64,000 nt of DNA from JAXHUM01 sp034189325 (GTDB lineage Bacteria > Desulfobacterota > DSM-4660 > Desulfatiglandales > Desulfatiglandaceae). A program made the translations under genes and the position numbers. Below the pieces are notes generated by a model. It searched no databases. It was not told the origin of the DNA and saw only the letters and a program-made list of their open reading frames with translations. The DNA is taken from assembly GCA_034189325.1 (NCBI GenBank), contig JAXHUM010000077.1:57334-121333 (forward strand). The letters are read 5' to 3'. Positions 9,079-17,468 of this stretch are shown here, piece by piece; the first letter of the stretch is position 1; each line of letters starts with the position of its first letter.

Positions 9079-9087
9079 TTCCGCAGA

Positions 9088-9810
9088 TTAGGCCGACCGT
9101 TTGAACCTAAGGTGTTGTCTCTGGAATCGATAGATACATTCCACCAAGGACTTCTCTTCACTCATTCTAATATCGGTAAATTCAATACCGCAACAGTTTT
9201 GACCTTCATCGGCATCGTAACTTACCCGCCTGACCTCCGCCTCTTTGATGTTGACTTTCAGGGTCCCTTCTTGGGATGGGAATGTGAGTTCCAGTTTTTT
9301 GATTTTTTCCCCTGTCTTTGGCCTTGGAATCTCCTCGGTATCATTTTCAAGGTAAACCACCGGTCCAAATGCGCCTCCCACGCTGACGTTTGATACAAGC
9401 ATCTCATGTACTACGGAATTATAGATGAAACGCAATTTGGTTCCGGGAGGGGCCTGGAGCCTGAAATTGTTTCGTCTCTGTTTGCGCTCGATCATATCCG
9501 GAATCTCTATCAGTATGTTGTCCCTCGCCTGTTCCCACCTGGAACAGGTGAAGGAATAGGAGATTCTGTCCCTGCTGGTAAACTCGAAGGCTATCTTCCT
9601 TTGATTCTCCGATACCAATGCCTTTTCCAGCCCTTTTGGGGGATCAATGGAAAAGTATGCCTTCTTTCTCTTTTTTTGGATTCCGGTAATAACGGTAAGG
9701 CTATCAAAGTCCTTTCCAGAGACAGCCATCTTCACAAGCGTTCCATCCTCCATCAGGTCCCTGAAGAGTCTCAGTCTGTCATCTCCCTGGATGATCTCAG
9801 TGCCAGTCAT
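9088..9810 (-). CDS. PilZ domain protein, probable cyclic-di-GMP receptor
   Basis: 240 residues with a YcgR-type layout: an N-terminal beta domain (residues about 10-105) followed by a PilZ domain (about 108-230). The two c-di-GMP-binding motifs are present: RxxxR at Arg113-Arg117 (RNNFR) and N/DxSxxG at Asn141-Ser143-Gly146. Proteins of this type couple the second messenger to motility, surface or polysaccharide output. No flagellar or polysaccharide genes adjoin it apart from the glycosyltransferase set upstream on the same strand, so its output is unknown. Confidence 0.82.
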   Translation of the reverse strand: MTGTEIIQGDDRLRLFRDLMEDGTLVKMAVSGKDFDSLTVITGIQKKRKKAYFSIDPPKGLEKALVSENQRKIAFEFTSRDRISYSFTCSRWEQARDNILIEIPDMIERKQRRNNFRLQAPPGTKLRFIYNSVVHEMLVSNVSVGGAFGPVVYLENDTEEIPRPKTGEKIKKLELTFPSQEGTLKVNIKEAEVRRVSYDADEGQNCCGIEFTDIRMSEEKSLVECIYRFQRQHLRFKRSA

Positions 9811-9938
9811 TGTTCTCTATATGCACAAGAAAGGTTAATATTCTGCATCGGTTCGGAATCGATCTCATAGGCAAATTAAAGATACATTGCCACGTTGCCA
9901 TACCCCGAAAAATACCCCGATATGGATACACCGATTTC

Positions 9939-11186
9939 TTAAGAGGATGCTCCGGAAGACTTTTTCGAATTCCATCTTTGGACAAGGTATGGTTTTGTCA
10001 TTTCAAAGGTCGTGCAGTCATCCTCAATGGCCTCCTCCGCCTGTTTAATCGACAATCTTTTGGTCCTCTTAACAAACGAGAAGGTCCTGCCGAAATAAAG
10101 GGGTATAAGAGAATCGAGGATCAGATCCGTGTCCATTCCATCATAATGATAGCCGATAGCAAAATCATAGAGGACCCGCGCCCAGAGATCGGTCGGAAAG
10201 TCGAATTCCCTCTCTTTCATCCCCCTGATTTCAAAGAGTTTTTTGTATACATCTTTTGTCAGAATAGTATTCCAGACATTCTCGTAATGATCAAAGCCTT
10301 CATGAAACTGGGTGAGAAGTTTCTGGGTGTCTACCCGCACCTCAGGAGGTGACTCCCTTTCCCCGAGACCGAAGCCGTAAATGGCGGTCGGTCTGCTGTA
10401 TTTGACATTTTCCCAAAAAGAATCAAAGTGTCCGAGCATTGAAAAGATCGTCCCCACCACCTGCTTGAACATCTGCCCCAGATGGGATCCCGGGTCTTTG
10501 GTGCGGTGGACTTTGGGCCTTCCCATAAATGATTGGCAGACTTGGACCCGCTGGTTGATTGCGATGGTGGTCATCCAGATATCTATACCATAATTGGCCA
10601 CTGCCTCATCCCACGAGCCATTGGCGAGATAGATCTTTGCCAGGTCTCCGGCAAAACCGAAATCACCCCCGATCGGCTGTCGAACCCTTCTTCCGTATAA
10701 GGCCCTGGTCATGGGGTAGGCAATGCCGTTTGTGATGGTTCCATCGTACTTATGCCTGACATAAAGCGGGGCTACATAGGAAAAGTCGCTGTACAATGGT
10801 TCTCCCAAGTGTTTGATCCACTCAGGCGTTATGCTTTTCAGGTCAGCGTCAACAACAACGACTGCAGTTGCGTTGAGATCGACAATTTTGGCAAATAGAT
10901 TCCTAAAGTTATTTCCTTTTCCCTTCACTCCGGGAGGTGTGGAGATGTAGATCTTGGGAGCTGCTGTTCGAGTGTTCAGAAAGGCCTCTTTAGTATTGTC
11001 CGGCGAGTTATTATCGCAGTTGATTATCACTGAGGTCTTGTCGCCGAAATACTTCTTCAGCCCCTTATCCGCCTGTATCGTCGGATAGCTGATGGAATCA
11101 GCCTCCTTGTAAGAGGGGATGCAGACAACCATCTCTGCTTCTTTGACGTTTTTTTGGTTGACTTCGCCTTCAAACTTATCAGGCAT
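9939..11186 (-). CDS. glycosyltransferase of the glycosylglycerate type (second sugar transferase)
   Basis: 415-residue GT-A fold enzyme. The N-terminal VVCIPSYKEADSI and the nucleotide-sugar motif VVVVDADLKS (DxD, near residue 115) are visible. GNNFRNLF and QPIGGDFGFAG resemble mannosylglycerate synthase-type and GT2/GT81-like enzymes. It starts 4 bases after the HAD phosphatase gene, with AAGGAGG inside that gene's end, so the two are coupled. With the GpgS-like gene upstream, it could add a second sugar to glucosyl-3-phosphoglycerate or to glucosylglycerate, as in mannosylglucosylglycerate synthesis in Petrotoga. The acceptor and the sugar donor are inference. Confidence 0.65.
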   Translation of the reverse strand: MPDKFEGEVNQKNVKEAEMVVCIPSYKEADSISYPTIQADKGLKKYFGDKTSVIINCDNNSPDNTKEAFLNTRTAAPKIYISTPPGVKGKGNNFRNLFAKIVDLNATAVVVVDADLKSITPEWIKHLGEPLYSDFSYVAPLYVRHKYDGTITNGIAYPMTRALYGRRVRQPIGGDFGFAGDLAKIYLANGSWDEAVANYGIDIWMTTIAINQRVQVCQSFMGRPKVHRTKDPGSHLGQMFKQVVGTIFSMLGHFDSFWENVKYSRPTAIYGFGLGERESPPEVRVDTQKLLTQFHEGFDHYENVWNTILTKDVYKKLFEIRGMKEREFDFPTDLWARVLYDFAIGYHYDGMDTDLILDSLIPLYFGRTFSFVKRTKRLSIKQAEEAIEDDCTTFEMTKPYLVQRWNSKKSSGASS

Positions 11187-11190
11187 AAAT

Positions 11191-12045
11191 TCAATCCTCC
11201 TTATGACTTAGGATATCCAGTACTGCTGAATTCCATCCTGCCGGACCCTTTTTTTCCGTGACCACGAGCCTGGGAATGTGGTGAGTGATGCTTTTGTAAT
11301 CCTGGTCCGATCGGACGAGCACAGGATGATCCGCCAGCTCGAGCATGTCAAAATCATTCGGGCTGTCCCCAAGGGCAATGGAGACTGTAGGACTATGGAT
11401 CTTCTCATACCAGGACAAGACTACCTGAGTTGCCTTGCCCTTATGGTTGTTGCCGTGGAGGTGATGGAATCTCCCCCCTTGTGTGACCTTGAGTCCTTTT
11501 TTGGCTGCTGAAGCACTGAGGAGATCCATGTCCGGGGAAGATGGTTTCATAATCACAAAAGGTTCATCGAACTCTCTGTCAGCAGCCAACCGGGAAGCCT
11601 CGCGCCCGAGACCTGTGAAATGCGAAATTTCATCAATGTCCATGTCTGAAAAGCCCCTGATATCCCAACCCAGCTCAACTCTTATCTCTTGAAGGGCCTT
11701 TACAAGTACCCCATAGGGGAGACCGAAAGAACACTTCCACAGACCGTTATCCACAAAAGAGCCCTGGGGCGCCTGCTCGAAAATCCCGACAGGGCAGAAA
11801 ATGCCTCCACCATTTTCAGAAATGAATGGTGTTGATAATGACAAGCTCCTGCGAAGGACTTCCATTTCAGCTCTTGTCTTGCTAGAGACGGGAACAACAG
11901 GGACGTTGAGACTTTTGCACAGGCGAAGCGCGGGGACAGCCTCCTTCCATTTATATGTATCATGATCTAGGAGTGTGGCGTCAAGGTCGGTAAAAATGAT
12001 ATAAAACGGATCCCTTGTTTCTCCTTCTTCGGCATTCGTTTCCAT
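11191..12045 (-). CDS. HAD-family mannosyl/glucosyl-3-phosphoglycerate phosphatase
   Basis: 284 residues of the Cof/MPGP branch of the HAD superfamily. HAD motif I is FTDLDATLLD (nucleophile Asp near residue 20), motif II is PVVPVSSKTRAE, and motif IV is IALGDSPNDFDML. GGRFHHLHGNNHKGKA matches the substrate-binding part of mannosyl-3-phosphoglycerate phosphatases. It would remove the phosphate from a glycosyl-3-phosphoglycerate to give the free osmolyte. It is flanked on both sides by glycosyltransferase genes on the same strand. Confidence 0.78.
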   Translation of the reverse strand: METNAEEGETRDPFYIIFTDLDATLLDHDTYKWKEAVPALRLCKSLNVPVVPVSSKTRAEMEVLRRSLSLSTPFISENGGGIFCPVGIFEQAPQGSFVDNGLWKCSFGLPYGVLVKALQEIRVELGWDIRGFSDMDIDEISHFTGLGREASRLAADREFDEPFVIMKPSSPDMDLLSASAAKKGLKVTQGGRFHHLHGNNHKGKATQVVLSWYEKIHSPTVSIALGDSPNDFDMLELADHPVLVRSDQDYKSITHHIPRLVVTEKKGPAGWNSAVLDILSHKED

Positions 12046-12110
12046 AGTATTGATATTTCTTTCTCACCGGGAGGTAGTCCGGAAGGACACCGCCTTTAAC
12101 CTTGGGCCTC

Positions 12111-13490
12111 CTAGGAAAAACGTCTCTTCTCACTCTCTACTACTTCCACAAGATCAAAAAGGATCTGGGGGAGCTTGTTGGTCACCCTTTCCCACGATAC
12201 GGTTTGGGGCATCTCAAATACCATTTGTTCCGTCTTCCGTTCAACTTGAAGAATAGCCTCGGAAAGCCCCTGCTCAAGAAAGGGTTTGAATTCAGGATGA
12301 GAATTCACAAATCTTAAGAAACGCTCTGTCACCCTATACGGCGCGGTCAGGATTTCACCTGCCTGCACTATGGAGTTTCTAAATACTTCCCTCACGAGGA
12401 ATTCCTCAGTGTCGCGATCATAGGAGAGATTACTGAAACTTGAATCGTCAGAGTATTTTCTGATCTGATCTTCAGCCACGGCCTGGTAAGTGATGGCCAT
12501 ATCCCTGAAAAAGGTCTCTGAAATTTCGAGGCCTTCTTCAATAATCAGGGCGTTCATGAGAGTCGTGACAATATCCACCGCCATTCGGCTAAGCCCCTCA
12601 TGTCGACTTGATGGAGAGGAATCCTGATGTTTGTGATCAAAGGGCCTATCGGTAAACATGACCTGAGCAACTGAGGAGGCCTTTCGATAGACCTCAATAA
12701 GTGTGAAGATCTCTACACCCCAGTTGGTTGCGAAACGCATCCTTTTCAACAGGTCCACATCAAATGCCACTTCGCCGGAGAGTTGATAATTGAAGCCGAG
12801 AAGGAAATCGATCAGACCCAACATCTTCTCCTCTTTGCCTTCTGCAAATTTCCTTTTCAGGGAGAGCAAAAGAGGGTCAAGGAGGAGCCGTTTGACACGG
12901 CCGAAGAACCGTCTATCTTTGATGCGGGCATAATAGGCCTTTGAGAAGTCATAATTCAGCGCCACTACGGGGTAGAAAAGACGATCCAGCTGCACACGTT
13001 CAAAAGTGCGAATATCCGCGTCAATAAGACCTATAGAGTGCCCCCCCAGGGCAATAGCGATTCCGAAGCTGAGGAACATGTTTCTCCCCTTGCCGGGCTC
13101 GCTGATGTCAAATCCAGCCTGATTCAGCTTTTCGTAAATCCCCCTAAAGCCTGGGCCGTCATTCCATTGGATGAGATGATTTTTCAGTCCGGTAGAATCT
13201 ATAAGGTCCTTGAGAAGGAAGGCGTCTTTTTCGGTGGCTCGATCAAGGCCGAAAATAATATTCGAGACATAGGTCACACCCTTTAGTTGCCTCAGAATAT
13301 TCTCAAAAATCGGCTGGTTTTCAGGATCACTGTATTCGGTGGCCAACAGCGGGATAATCAGGACGGTCTTCTTCCATTTGGAATGGAGCCTCAGCTGGGG
13401 TCTGAGGCTGGTTCGATCCTGCTGGAGAATGTGAAAGGTGGTTATTTGCCCACTGTGCTGAGAAAAATCGGAAATGGCTGAACTCCTCAT
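12111..13490 (-). CDS. GpgS-like glucosyl-3-phosphoglycerate synthase (GT81-type)
   Basis: 459-residue glycosyltransferase. GKGRNMFLSFGIA and IGLIDADIRTFERVQLDRLFYPV match the layout of glucosyl-3-phosphoglycerate synthases (GKG loop, then DxD), and FSKAYYARI fits their conserved K(G)xYxR. It would transfer glucose from a nucleotide sugar to 3-phosphoglycerate. The first 40 residues look unconserved and no ribosome site precedes the ATG at 13490, so the true start may be downstream. First gene of the three-gene osmolyte set; a good minus-strand promoter lies at 13627-13655. Confidence 0.68.
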   Translation of the reverse strand: MRSSAISDFSQHSGQITTFHILQQDRTSLRPQLRLHSKWKKTVLIIPLLATEYSDPENQPIFENILRQLKGVTYVSNIIFGLDRATEKDAFLLKDLIDSTGLKNHLIQWNDGPGFRGIYEKLNQAGFDISEPGKGRNMFLSFGIAIALGGHSIGLIDADIRTFERVQLDRLFYPVVALNYDFSKAYYARIKDRRFFGRVKRLLLDPLLLSLKRKFAEGKEEKMLGLIDFLLGFNYQLSGEVAFDVDLLKRMRFATNWGVEIFTLIEVYRKASSVAQVMFTDRPFDHKHQDSSPSSRHEGLSRMAVDIVTTLMNALIIEEGLEISETFFRDMAITYQAVAEDQIRKYSDDSSFSNLSYDRDTEEFLVREVFRNSIVQAGEILTAPYRVTERFLRFVNSHPEFKPFLEQGLSEAILQVERKTEQMVFEMPQTVSWERVTNKLPQILFDLVEVVESEKRRFS

Positions 13491-13811
13491 GTTCTGTATC
13501 TACATTAGGCTTGATCGATAATGCTCAGGCCTTTTCGGTTTTACAAAGCCATGCTCAAAAACCAGAGATGAACTCCGGGCCTTGTGTTTGAGTTAGAGTT
13601 TTAGGATAGTTTTAAACTTAAATCTAAATTTACCGAAATCATTGAATTTTGTCAATCTTCTTATGAAACGTGTCCTCAGTTGTTCGTCCCTGCGTGGGAT
13701 TGTTTTCGCTTGAATGGGGATTTAAGACCTGATACCTTATGACTCATACAAACTAACAACGGTTTACAGGATTTCGCGATGACCCAATTAAATTTTGAGT
13801 AACATACGACC
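13491..13811. other. divergent intergenic region between gpgS-like gene and HD gene
   Basis: 321 AT-rich bases between divergently transcribed genes. It holds the minus-strand promoter at 13627-13655. On the plus strand only weak matches to a -35/-10 pair are seen near 13710. No RNA gene or repeat recognised. Confidence 0.5.
13627..13655 (-). promoter_or_regulatory. sigma-70-type promoter for the glycosylglycerate genes
   Basis: On the minus strand TTGACA (13650-13655) is followed after exactly 17 bases by TAAATT (13627-13632). The -35 is perfect and the -10 matches four of six consensus positions. Transcription would start near 13620, about 130 bases before the GpgS-like start. Confidence 0.55.
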
Positions 13812-14387
13812 ATGATTCCTTCAGTCGAACGCTGTTTCCATATTATGTCAGAATACCGGATGCTTGAAAATATCAGGGCCCATTCCGTGGTTGTTGCGAA
13901 ATTGGCCCATCTGATAGCCCGCGGACTTCAGGTCGGTGGGGTAAAGATCTCTGTAAAGAAGGCCACAGCCGGGGCCCTTATGCACGATATCGGAAAGACG
14001 GCCTCCCTGGAATCCGGCCGGGACCATTCTGAGATAGGCAGGCAGATTTGCGTCGAGAACAATATGGATGAAATCTCCGGTATTGTTGGAGAACATGTGA
14101 GACTGAAGAATTATTGTCTCAAAGAGGACTACTCGGAGAGGGAGATCGTGTTTTATGCTGATAAAAGGGTTAAGCACGACGAGGTTGTTAGTCTGGACGA
14201 GCGCCTCGAATATATCCTCAGGCGATATGGCCGGAACCATGATAAACTCTGCAAGCGGATCAAGGAAAACTTCGAGCTGTGCAGGGCGGTGGAACAAAAA
14301 CTATTCATAAAACTGGATTTCGGGCCTGAATCGATATCCCAAATGGTGAGAAACGAGGATATATGGGAGGGTGAGTCATCTGCCTAG
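13812..14387 (+). CDS. HD domain metal-dependent phosphohydrolase
   Basis: 191 residues. The HD-domain metal ligands are visible: His in RAHSVVVAKLAH (near residue 23), LMHDIGKTA (HD pair near residue 57), DHSEIG, and a final Asp in FYADKRVKHD. Family members hydrolyse nucleotides or other phosphoesters. No ribosome site precedes the first ATG; an internal ATG at residue 12 is an alternative start. Followed by a secreted protein gene 11 bases downstream. Substrate unknown. Confidence 0.8.
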   Translation: MIPSVERCFHIMSEYRMLENIRAHSVVVAKLAHLIARGLQVGGVKISVKKATAGALMHDIGKTASLESGRDHSEIGRQICVENNMDEISGIVGEHVRLKNYCLKEDYSEREIVFYADKRVKHDEVVSLDERLEYILRRYGRNHDKLCKRIKENFELCRAVEQKLFIKLDFGPESISQMVRNEDIWEGESSA

Positions 14388-14398
14388 GGAGGTGTAAT

Positions 14399-14845
14399 AT
14401 GGCTGGTAAAAAGTTCTGTCTACTTCTGTTTTTCTTGATGATTCTCGGCCTGTCGGGAAATAGTCTCGGCCTTTCCAAAGACCGTGGACTAACCACATAC
14501 GAGGAACAAGAACCTAACGGGGGGTATCCACCGCTTGTCTTGGTCGACACCTGGGAAGACATCGGGAAGAAGATGGATGCGTTCAAGAAGAAGCTCAAGC
14601 AGTTTTCTGAAGAATTGAAGAAGGTCCCGGAGAGTGATGAGTATAGGGAGCTTCAGGAGGAACTGGACCATCTTTCTAAGGAGGCAGGTCGTCTGGGAAC
14701 GAGGGCCAGGGAAAAGCTCGAAAAAGATGTATTACCCCAGATCAAGGATGAGGTAGAGAGACTGAGGGAACTCCTACAAGAACTGAATCCTCGTGAGAAC
14801 TCCGATCCTGTGAAGCGCGATCATGAAGAATTATTGCCGGTATAG
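14399..14845 (+). CDS. exported coiled-coil protein of unknown function
   Basis: 148 residues. A signal peptide (MAGKKF then LLLFFLMILGLSG, probable cut near residue 25) is followed from about residue 50 by a highly charged helical stretch rich in Lys, Glu and Leu in heptad-like spacing, predicted as a coiled coil. GGGAGGTG precedes the start. I do not recognise the family. It sits between the HD gene and a CBS-ACT gene, on the same strand. Confidence 0.65.
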   Translation: MAGKKFCLLLFFLMILGLSGNSLGLSKDRGLTTYEEQEPNGGYPPLVLVDTWEDIGKKMDAFKKKLKQFSEELKKVPESDEYRELQEELDHLSKEAGRLGTRAREKLEKDVLPQIKDEVERLRELLQELNPRENSDPVKRDHEELLPV

Positions 14846-14906
14846 TCGTTAAATCTGAAAAGAGAACCCTAAGCCATTCAATACTACGAATAGGGAGGGA
14901 AGAAGG

Positions 14907-15560
14907 ATGTATGTTGGCCTGAAGATGTTGACCAAAGTTGTCTCCGTCACCCCCAAGACGTTGCTTTCAGATGCGAATAACCTCATGGAAGAAAACAGAC
15001 TGTGGATGCTTCCTGTTGTTCAAAAGGACAAACTTATCGGGTATCTTCAGAAAGAGGATGTTCGGGCGGCCCTCCCTTCCGGGGCAACCATGCTGAGTAA
15101 GCATGAGCTTCCCACTGTATTGTCAAAGATAACCGTGAACGATTATATCAAAAAGGATGTTGTAACGGTAACTCCGGAGACCGAGATAGAAGTGGCGGCG
15201 GAACTTATGGCCAGGAAAGAACTCCCAGGCCTTGCCGTTGTAGATGCTTCGGGGAGGCTGGTCGGTTACATCAATAGGAGCATTATGCTGGATGTCCTTG
15301 TAGAAGAGATGGGACTCCACCGTGGGGGAAAGCGTTTCGCCATAGAGTTTGAAGACAGACCCGGCGTCATGGCTGAAGTCTCCAAGATCATCAGCGATAT
15401 GGGGCTCAATTTTGTCTCTGCCGCCAGCTTTTATCACAACGATACCTGTATTCTTGTCTTTCGGGTCCAGGCGGATGATATTTCACCTGTGATTGAGGCC
15501 CTTAAAGAAAGGGGTTACCATATTGTCGGGCCGAATTACTTTTTCAGGGAATTCAAATAG
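14907..15560 (+). CDS. CBS domain pair with C-terminal ACT domain (AcuB-like)
   Basis: 217 residues: two CBS motifs (about 8-60 and 78-132; the second with VTPETEIEVAAELMARKELPGLAVVD) followed by an ACT domain (about 140-210) with EDRPGVMAEVSKIISDMGLNFVSA. CBS pairs bind adenine nucleotides and ACT domains bind amino acids or similar ligands, so the protein is probably a small-molecule sensor. It is like AcuB of acetoin catabolism in layout. A paralog with the same architecture lies at 29139-29816. GGGAGGGAAG precedes the start. Confidence 0.82.
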   Translation: MYVGLKMLTKVVSVTPKTLLSDANNLMEENRLWMLPVVQKDKLIGYLQKEDVRAALPSGATMLSKHELPTVLSKITVNDYIKKDVVTVTPETEIEVAAELMARKELPGLAVVDASGRLVGYINRSIMLDVLVEEMGLHRGGKRFAIEFEDRPGVMAEVSKIISDMGLNFVSAASFYHNDTCILVFRVQADDISPVIEALKERGYHIVGPNYFFREFK

Positions 15561-15798
15561 ACTGCTCGACCCTGTTCCTTTAAAGCCTGTTTCTACTAAC
15601 CCATCTCTGTTAAAAAACTCTCAGCCATGAAATCGGACGTTTTTTAAGGGGCTAACGGTTACATGTTGGTGGTGATTGAGCGAGTATGTTTCGAAGGCAT
15701 AGCCGGGCCCCCAAATGCCCTCTCTAAGGGTAAGGTAGCTTTCAGCGATGCGATCCCAATAATGTTCAGCATCAGTGCTTGATGAAGATGAAGGGGGG

Positions 15799-16581
15799 AT
15801 GAGAGTGCATTTAGTATCAACAGAAGAGGTAAGCCTTACAGTGGATGGAATCAGGCTGGTTGGTGAATTATACCTGCCTGGCGGTTCTGACAGAGGGCCT
15901 GCCCTCTGTATCTGCCATGGAATCCCTGCCAATGGCTCCCCGGACCCCACGGACAAGGGGTACTCACTGCTTGCCGAAGAGTTTTGCAGCCATGGGTTTG
16001 CTGTCCTCATTTTTAACTTCAGGGGCTCCGGCAGAAGCGGAGGCAATTTCGACATGATGGGATGGACACGTGATCTTCACGGGGCAGTGGACCTCTTGTG
16101 CGGACTTGACATGGTTGACAAAGCCCAGGTATCGATCATGGGGTTCAGCGGTGGAGCAGCCGCTGCAGTCTATTGTGCGGCAAGGGATAATAGGATTTCA
16201 GCCCTTGTTACATGCGCCTGCCCGACGGGCTTTTTGAACATCACCGACTTCAAAAGAATCGAGGACTTCGTTAAACACTGCCGCGAGATAGGGATTATCA
16301 GGGACAGGGACTTTCCCCCTTCTGTGGAAGAATGGGGCAATGGCTTCGTAGAGATCAGCCCGATTGAATGGATAGACAGGATAAGTCCCCGGCCGCTCTT
16401 GATTTTACATGGGGCGGAGGATACAACCGTCGATCCCGATCATGCACGATCCCTCTATGATAAGGCCGGTGAACCCAAAGAGATCTCTATCATCGAGGGA
16501 GGAGGGCACAAACTGCGGCTGAACAAGAAGACCGTGGCAACGGCCCTGGCCTGGCTCAAGTCGATCAATGGTCTTTCATGA
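15799..16581 (+). CDS. alpha/beta hydrolase
   Basis: About 260 residues, alpha/beta hydrolase fold. The oxyanion region is CHGIPANGSP, the nucleophile elbow GFSGG holds Ser, and Asp and His complete the triad in LHGAEDTTV and EGGGHKL. The FNFRGSGRSGGNF loop is typical of peptidase_S9/esterase-like members. The start is uncertain: ATG at 15799 lies directly against AAGGGGGG, and a GTG six bases later has better spacing. An ATG at 15775 has no ribosome site. Substrate unknown. Likely its own transcription unit, with 240 bases of non-coding sequence upstream. Confidence 0.8.
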   Translation: MRVHLVSTEEVSLTVDGIRLVGELYLPGGSDRGPALCICHGIPANGSPDPTDKGYSLLAEEFCSHGFAVLIFNFRGSGRSGGNFDMMGWTRDLHGAVDLLCGLDMVDKAQVSIMGFSGGAAAAVYCAARDNRISALVTCACPTGFLNITDFKRIEDFVKHCREIGIIRDRDFPPSVEEWGNGFVEISPIEWIDRISPRPLLILHGAEDTTVDPDHARSLYDKAGEPKEISIIEGGGHKLRLNKKTVATALAWLKSINGLS

Positions 16582-16916
16582 TGTGAAAAGCCATTGCCGC
16601 CTACTCTCCATGGGAGAATAAGGTACAGATCCCTTTTTTCCTTGTGCCACCGACCAATTTGATCTGTCTGCCCAAGGGCATACCCGTGCATCTGCGATAA
16701 GCGCAAAAGAGATGGCAAATTGCCTTCCCCTTAAGAAACCTCTTTTTCCGTCAACCGGCTCAAAGATTCAGAAGCGATGAGAGAGCTTGTCCCTCTACCA
16801 TGACCGGATCGCTGGGAAAGTCGTCTCACAGAGCGAGGCGGATAAGGGCGTGGCTTACAAAATCGATGATTGTCACAAGAGAGTGGTCTTTTCTTAATAG
16901 CACACCTTTCAGCCCT
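16582..16916. other. intergenic region between convergent genes
   Basis: 335 bases between convergent genes. No clear terminator with a T-run is visible. A short plus-strand open stretch (about 16790-16898, TTG start) encodes 35 residues with a protein-like composition (KVVSQSEADKGVAYKIDD), which may be a gene remnant; too short to call. Confidence 0.4.
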
Positions 16917-17468
16917 TTATCTTCCCACCCATCTTGATCTGATGTATTTCATGATCATTTTGGCTGAGTCCCGGGGGGATAGGAGATCCGAAGCCAATTC
17001 AAGCTCAGGGTTTAGAGGTTCTTCATAGGGCGCAGAGATGCCCGGCAATTGCCCCTTTAACTTGCCTTGGAGAGCCTTTTTGTACAGGTTATTCTCCACG
17101 TTCCGATTTAGGCGTAATGCCTCGCGCATTTTGCACGTTTCAAGAGGGCATTTCACATAGATTTCAGCGAATTCAGGAATGAATTGCCTGGCCAACTCTC
17201 TGAATTCACGTCGGTTGCCGGTTGCGTCAATGATTACGCTTTTCCCACAATTCTTCATGAGGAGCTGGGCGATCAGGACCAGGGCACGATAGACAAGACT
17301 CCGTTCTTCATCGGAGTACCTGGGCTCGGGTGTGAGGATCTTTCGAATCCGATCCATACTAAGGACGAGGACTCCAATGTCAGATTTCAGCAACATCTGC
17401 TCGAGTTCCTTGACTATCGTGCTTTTTCCTGATCCAGGCAGGCCGGTAACCCAAATACAAAAGTTCAT
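16917..17468 (-). CDS. P-loop kinase, adenylylsulfate kinase-like
   Basis: 183 residues with Walker A GLPGSGKST at residues 9-17 and the fold of the APS kinase/AAA_33 family. VLSMDRIRK and SVIIDATGNRREFRELAR correspond to the nucleotide-kinase core, and YEEPLNPELELASD resembles the C-terminal part of CysC. The APS-specific lid motif of true CysC is not evident, so sulfate activation is unlikely. It overlaps the upstream phosphotransferase gene by 4 bases (ATGA). The pair matches the order of fused APH-AAA kinases. Confidence 0.75.
   Translation of the reverse strand: MNFCIWVTGLPGSGKSTIVKELEQMLLKSDIGVLVLSMDRIRKILTPEPRYSDEERSLVYRALVLIAQLLMKNCGKSVIIDATGNRREFRELARQFIPEFAEIYVKCPLETCKMREALRLNRNVENNLYKKALQGKLKGQLPGISAPYEEPLNPELELASDLLSPRDSAKMIMKYIRSRWVGR

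Noticed and set aside
15610..15647. Inverted repeat TTAAAAAAC/GTTTTTTAA downstream of the CBS-ACT gene
   Set aside because: Arms are simple A/T runs with a 20-base spacer; more likely chance than a terminator.
16790..16898. A 35-codon plus-strand stretch with a protein-like composition
   Set aside because: TTG start, no ribosome site and no family recognised; perhaps a gene remnant, but unsupported.
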